DNA of 64,000 nt from JALHST01 sp038316335 (GTDB lineage Bacteria; Bacteroidota; Bacteroidia; Flavobacteriales; Flavobacteriaceae), in the NCBI GenBank assembly GCA_038316335.1, contig JBBQAM010000013.1, positions 1 to 64,000 on the forward strand, written 5' to 3'. The stretch's first letter is position 1; the number at the start of each line of letters is the position of its first letter. The notes under the pieces were generated by a model. It saw only the letters and a list, made by a program, of their open reading frames with translations. It was not told the origin of the DNA and made no database searches. Shown here piece by piece: positions 60,731-64,000 of this stretch. A program made the position numbers and the translations under genes.

Positions 60731-61495
60731 ATGATCAGGGTTGCACTTATGGGTACCGGAAATGTGGCCCAACATCTATTCGAAGCATTTTTGAGCCATT
60801 CCCAGATTGCTGTAGTACAGGTTGTAGGCAGGAATGAGAAGGCCTTGGAATATTTTGGGAAATCGACAAAAACCGATATAAGCCCGACGTTTACAGAGGA
60901 GGCCGATGTCTATATACTAGCTGTTAGTGATGATGCTTTGCCTCTGTTGGCAGACTCCTTCACTGGTTTATCTGGTCTGGTGGTTCATACCTCAGGCAGT
61001 ACTTCATTAGCGGTTTTACCAAATACCATACGACGCGGCGTATTTTATCCTTTGCAGACCTTTACGGTTCATAGAATGCTCGATTTTAAAAAAATCCCAA
61101 TCTGCATCGAAGCCGAAAACACCTACGATATCAACCTATTGAAAGACCTTGCTTCCATCGTATCAAACAAAGTGATCCTCGTTAATTCAGAGCAGCGCAG
61201 CAAGCTACACCTCGCTGCGGTATTCGTAAACAATTTTACCAACCATCTTTATTTTATTGGTCAACAGCTATGCGAAAATGCCCATCTGCCATTTGAGATC
61301 CTATCTCCTTTAATACAAGAAACAGCTCATAAAATTGAGACGTTAACGCCTTTTGAGGCACAAACAGGTCCGGCCCGAAGGGCGGATGTCATCACCCTCA
61401 AAAAACAACTTAAACAACTTGAAAAAACCGGTTTTGAGGAAATTTATACCCTCTTGAGCCGTTCAATTGCCAATACCTATGGACAAAAGCTATAA
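60731..61495 (+). CDS. DUF2520 Rossmann-fold protein (F420-dependent-oxidoreductase/ProC-like)
   Basis: 254 residues from ATG 60731 (MIRVALMGTGNVAQHLFEAF). A longer in-frame start would lie within the promoter. NAD(P)-binding GTGNVA, then DVYILAVSDDALP, VVHTSGSTSLAVLP and a C-terminal helical DUF2520 domain with KLHLAAVFVNNFTNHLYFIG. Sometimes fused or linked to ketopantoate reductase-like functions, with no proven reaction. Overlaps the start of the KdsC-like gene by 17 bases; conserved order with maf. Confidence 0.82.
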   Translation: MIRVALMGTGNVAQHLFEAFLSHSQIAVVQVVGRNEKALEYFGKSTKTDISPTFTEEADVYILAVSDDALPLLADSFTGLSGLVVHTSGSTSLAVLPNTIRRGVFYPLQTFTVHRMLDFKKIPICIEAENTYDINLLKDLASIVSNKVILVNSEQRSKLHLAAVFVNNFTNHLYFIGQQLCENAHLPFEILSPLIQETAHKIETLTPFEAQTGPARRADVITLKKQLKQLEKTGFEEIYTLLSRSIANTYGQKL

Positions 61496-62006
61496 AGAAT
61501 ACCTGGAACATATTAACACGTTTGTTTTTGATGTTGATGGCGTATTTACCGATGGTTCGGTGCTAATTACGACCCAAGGCGAACTTTTGCGAAAAATGAG
61601 CGTGAAAGATGGTTATGCCTTGAAGACGGCCATCCAAAAAGGATATCAGGTCCTCATCATTTCTGGCGGGACCAATGAAGGAGTCCGGGAACGATTGAAA
61701 GATCTAGGGGTGACCGATATTCATATGGGCACGCATCAAAAAGCCCAACCCTTGAAGGATTTTATGACCCTAAAAAGTATAGCACCCGAAAATGTCCTTT
61801 ATATGGGTGATGACCTTCCCGATATCCCGGCCATGCACCTAGTAGGTCTACCGACATGCCCGCAAGATGCCGTGCAAGAGATAAAGGCGATATCAAAATA
61901 CATTTCCCATAGAAATGGGGGCGACGGATGTGTTCGCGATGTAATCGAACAGGTCTTAAAAGTGCGTGGCGATTGGTATGGAAATTATGACGCTTATAAT
62001 ACCTAG
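61479..62006 (+). CDS. kdsC: HAD-family phosphatase, KdsC-like
   Basis: 175 residues from ATG 61479. It contains FVFDVDGVFTDGSVLI (Asp18 nucleophile, Asp20 acid/base), motif II IISGGTNEGV, and DDLPDIPAM in YMGDDLPDIPAMHLVG. Small capless HAD, as in Kdo-8-phosphate phosphatase of LPS synthesis. The in-frame TTG at 61467 is unnecessary. It overlaps the DUF2520 stop and precedes maf by three bases, so translation is coupled. Confidence 0.88.
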   Translation: MDKSYKEYLEHINTFVFDVDGVFTDGSVLITTQGELLRKMSVKDGYALKTAIQKGYQVLIISGGTNEGVRERLKDLGVTDIHMGTHQKAQPLKDFMTLKSIAPENVLYMGDDLPDIPAMHLVGLPTCPQDAVQEIKAISKYISHRNGGDGCVRDVIEQVLKVRGDWYGNYDAYNT

Positions 62007-62009
62007 ATC

Positions 62010-62597
62010 ATGCTGCATGAAAAGTTGAAGGACCATAGGATCATTCTGGCTTCCGGCTCCCCTAGAAGAAAACAATTTCTCAAGGAAATGGGTTTTGATT
62101 TCGAGGTCAAAATTAAAACCATCGACGAAGTATACCCGGACGATTTAAAACACAGCGAAATAACCGATTATCTGGCAACCTTAAAAGCGTCGGCTTTCGA
62201 AGGTTCCTTAGGACCCAAGGATATCCTTATAACTGCGGATACTATAGTCTGGCACCAAGACAAATCGATTGTCAAGCCAATCAATGAAGATGACTGTTTT
62301 ACCATGTTACGCGCACTTTCGAATGGGTGGCACGAAGTAATCACTTCGGTCTGTTTCACTTCGGTACAGCATCAAAAAATTGTAAACGCCACTACAAAAG
62401 TCAAGTTCAGTACTTTGACCGATACCGAATTATGGTACTACATCAAAACCTATCAGCCCTTAGACAAAGCCGGTGGATACGGCATTCAAGATTGGATCGG
62501 CTTGATCGGGGTAGAAGAAATCATCGGCTCTTATAGCAATGTGGTCGGGCTTCCGACCCATTTGTGCTACAAAATGATCCTCAACATGGTCAGCTGA
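62010..62597 (+). CDS. maf: Maf-family nucleotide pyrophosphatase
   Basis: 195 residues. Hallmark N terminus IILASGSPRRKQFLKEMGFDFEV (11-33), then DILITADTIVWHQDKSIVKPINEDD with the catalytic Asp, and GGYGIQDWIGLIGVEEIIGSYSNVVGLP near the C terminus. Maf enzymes hydrolyse dTTP/UTP and modified nucleotides and were originally linked to septum formation. It is the third gene of the DUF2520-kdsC-maf unit. Confidence 0.95.
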   Translation: MLHEKLKDHRIILASGSPRRKQFLKEMGFDFEVKIKTIDEVYPDDLKHSEITDYLATLKASAFEGSLGPKDILITADTIVWHQDKSIVKPINEDDCFTMLRALSNGWHEVITSVCFTSVQHQKIVNATTKVKFSTLTDTELWYYIKTYQPLDKAGGYGIQDWIGLIGVEEIIGSYSNVVGLPTHLCYKMILNMVS

Positions 62598-62608
62598 ACC
62601 GATTTTGG

Positions 62609-62616
62609 TAAATTTG
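62609..62616 (+). promoter_or_regulatory. -7 element for the 62632 lipoprotein gene
   Basis: TAAATTTG, perfect TAnnTTTG, 15 bases before the ATG at 62632. It overlaps the in-frame ATG at 62605, arguing against that start. The -33 element is not clear. Confidence 0.5.
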
Positions 62617-62631
62617 ACTAAAATATCGATT

Positions 62632-63585
62632 ATGAAAAAACGGGTCGCTACTATTCACATCATTCTTGTCATTCTTTGTTTTGTAATTGCCAATGCGTGC
62701 CAGGAAAAACGAACCAGTAATGATGCGAAAAAAACCTCAGGTGATACGGCCGCTTTAATCAAGGACACGCCAGCTAAAAAGAAATTGTCGGAGGAGTTTC
62801 AGAAATATTGGTATTCGGGAGTCGCCGAAATTACGTCCTACAAGCTTGAGCAGGCCCGATATGGCGAACTTCGAGAAGGCCATGCGGTGCTAATTTACGT
62901 GACCGAACCTTTTTTGGCCGACGCACAAGTGAAAGCCGATCATGACCAAACCGCTAACATCCCCGTTCTTAAACTGAATACTACCAAAAAATTTATTACC
63001 GGCATTTATCCCTATTCGATAATGACCAGTAGTTTCTACCCGGTTTATGATAACCAACATGCCGTGAAAGTTAGTTTTTCTTCGCAGGAATGGTGTGGTC
63101 ATGTCTATATGCAATTAAATAATCGGCACAACTTTGATATTACCTCTCATTCCTATTTTGAGGCAGAGGCAGACCAACAACTTGAACTGGGAAAAACCAA
63201 TTTGGAAGATGAACTATGGAATAAAGTACGTATCGACCCAACAGATCTTCCAGTTGGGAAAATGAAGCTTATCCCCTCTTTTGAATTTATCAGGTTGTCA
63301 CATAAAGAACTAAAGGCATATGATGCCCAATTACTACTTACAAAAAATGATACCCTGTCAACGTATGAAATCAGGTATCCCGAATTGGAAAGAACACTCA
63401 CTATCAATTTTTCATCCAATTTTCCGTATACTATAGAAAATTGGACAGAAACCTCAAAAAGCGGTTTCGGCGCAAACGCCCAGACACTGACCTCTACCGC
63501 TACTAAAATAAAAACTTTAAGGACCGCTTATTGGAAGGAAAATCGAAATAAGGATTTACCTTTGCGGGATAGTTTGGGAATATAG
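62632..63585 (+). CDS. Lipoprotein of unknown function next to maf
   Basis: 317 residues from ATG 62632. Signal peptide with lipobox VIANACQE. The body contains LSEEFQKYWYSGVAEITSYKLEQARYGELREGHAVLIYVTEPFL, then TKKFITGIYPYSIMTSSFYPVYDNQHA and SFSSQEWCGHVYMQL. It is a distinct envelope protein unrelated to Maf, although I recall homologues labelled as septum formation inhibitor Maf because of this neighbourhood. Function is unknown. Confidence 0.82.
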   Translation: MKKRVATIHIILVILCFVIANACQEKRTSNDAKKTSGDTAALIKDTPAKKKLSEEFQKYWYSGVAEITSYKLEQARYGELREGHAVLIYVTEPFLADAQVKADHDQTANIPVLKLNTTKKFITGIYPYSIMTSSFYPVYDNQHAVKVSFSSQEWCGHVYMQLNNRHNFDITSHSYFEAEADQQLELGKTNLEDELWNKVRIDPTDLPVGKMKLIPSFEFIRLSHKELKAYDAQLLLTKNDTLSTYEIRYPELERTLTINFSSNFPYTIENWTETSKSGFGANAQTLTSTATKIKTLRTAYWKENRNKDLPLRDSLGI

Positions 63586-63588
63586 AAT

Positions 63589-64000
63589 ATGGAAAATTTT
63601 ATAATTAACCATCAGAATGAATTACTGGCAACCCTTATTGCGGTTGTTATCTTATTTATAATAAAATTCATCAGTAATAAAACGGTGCATCGTATTGGTA
63701 GGATAAGCGATATTGTTGAAGCACGCACCATACTCATTACCAAATATATATCGGTTACGCTTACCTTTCTGGGATTGTCAGCAATGACCTTTATTTGGGG
63801 CGTGAATCTTGAAAAGCTGGGCCTTTTGTTTTCCTCGGTATTTGCGGTAATAGGGGTTGCCTTATTCGCCCAATGGTCAATTCTTAGCAATATCACTTCG
63901 GGTGTCATTCTATTTTTTTCCTTTCCCTTTAAAATTGGCGATCGTATCAAGATCTTGGACAAGGATATCCTGGAATGCGATAAAGAGAACCATGGTATCT
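63589..64000 (+). CDS. MscS-family mechanosensitive channel (5' part; runs off the window end)
   Basis: First 137 codons from ATG 63589. A membrane helix LLATLIAVVILFIIKFI, a second spanning YISVTLTFLGLSAMTFIW, and a third, pore-lining-like segment LFSSVFAVIGVALFAQWSILSNITSGVILFFSFPFKIGDRIKI, which matches the MscS TM3-to-beta-domain junction. It begins three bases after the lipoprotein stop. The remainder is outside the window. Confidence 0.88.
   Translation, partial: MENFIINHQNELLATLIAVVILFIIKFISNKTVHRIGRISDIVEARTILITKYISVTLTFLGLSAMTFIWGVNLEKLGLLFSSVFAVIGVALFAQWSILSNITSGVILFFSFPFKIGDRIKILDKDILECDKENHGI

Noticed and set aside
1..64000. CRISPR arrays, insertion sequences, prophage or integrated element ends
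   Set aside because: No regularly spaced repeats, transposase or integrase genes, or terminal repeats were seen; gene content is ordinary chromosomal.

Overview
The window comes from a Bacteroidota chromosome, almost certainly a marine Flavobacteriaceae member (Zobellia/Maribacter/Arenibacter-like; the genus is not resolved). Reasons: base composition near 40 percent GC; many promoters matching the Bacteroidota -7 element TAnnTTTG; weak Shine-Dalgarno sequences; a TonB receptor with a carboxypeptidase-regulatory-like N-terminal domain; a bacillithiol gene (bshB1); a fused ResB-CcsA cytochrome assembly protein; and many short lipoproteins and hypothetical families typical of this group. There is no rRNA, prophage, insertion sequence or CRISPR array. 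One tRNA (His, GTG) is present.

Layout. 1-7.9 kb: 5' part of a proline dehydrogenase gene divergent from aroB, then DinB, Lrp/AsnC, an M14 peptidase with operator-like dyads upstream, an XRE regulator, a lipoprotein, TerC, a DUF4287 protein and a fatty acid hydroxylase. 8-14 kb: the parE-parC (topoisomerase IV) operon and ychF. 14.5-21.2 kb: an agmatinase-family enzyme, a methyltransferase, a ferredoxin divergent from a LuxC-like acyl-CoA reductase, serC, serA-like, DUF937 and DUF6146. 21.3-26.5 kb: a small His/Cys-rich protein with a TonB receptor (metal-uptake candidate), facing an operon of molybdopterin oxidoreductase, cytochrome c and fatty acid hydroxylase. 26.6-30.8 kb: folE, a lolD-CPBP-TIGR02757 operon and a fasciclin lipoprotein. 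31-38 kb: hydrolases (S10 peptidase, nitrilase, a frameshifted alpha/beta hydrolase, SGNH) and a RetSat/CrtI-like oxidoreductase.

38-48.4 kb is the most distinctive part: a catabolic island whose enzymes together match trans-4-hydroxy-L-proline degradation to 2-oxoglutarate. It has a two-cysteine hydroxyproline 2-epimerase, a FAD D-amino-acid dehydrogenase, a DapA-family deaminase and a 2-oxoglutarate-semialdehyde dehydrogenase. It also holds a DUF885 lipoprotein peptidase candidate translationally coupled to the dehydrogenase, a divergent AraC regulator, a KdaD/XylX-like FAH-family enzyme that could make the same semialdehyde, and a PhyH dioxygenase. The 5' part of a proline dehydrogenase lies elsewhere in the window.

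48.5-64 kb: M28 peptidase, tRNA-His, a TPR histidine kinase, bshB1, a trans-sulfuration PLP enzyme, a MATE exporter, a metalloprotease lipoprotein, ResB-CcsA, then a DUF2520-kdsC-maf-lipoprotein-MscS run cut by the window end. Start codons were chosen from promoter position, lipobox/signal placement and family starts, so several begin inside longer open frames. All function calls rest on motif recognition by eye; no database search was run.
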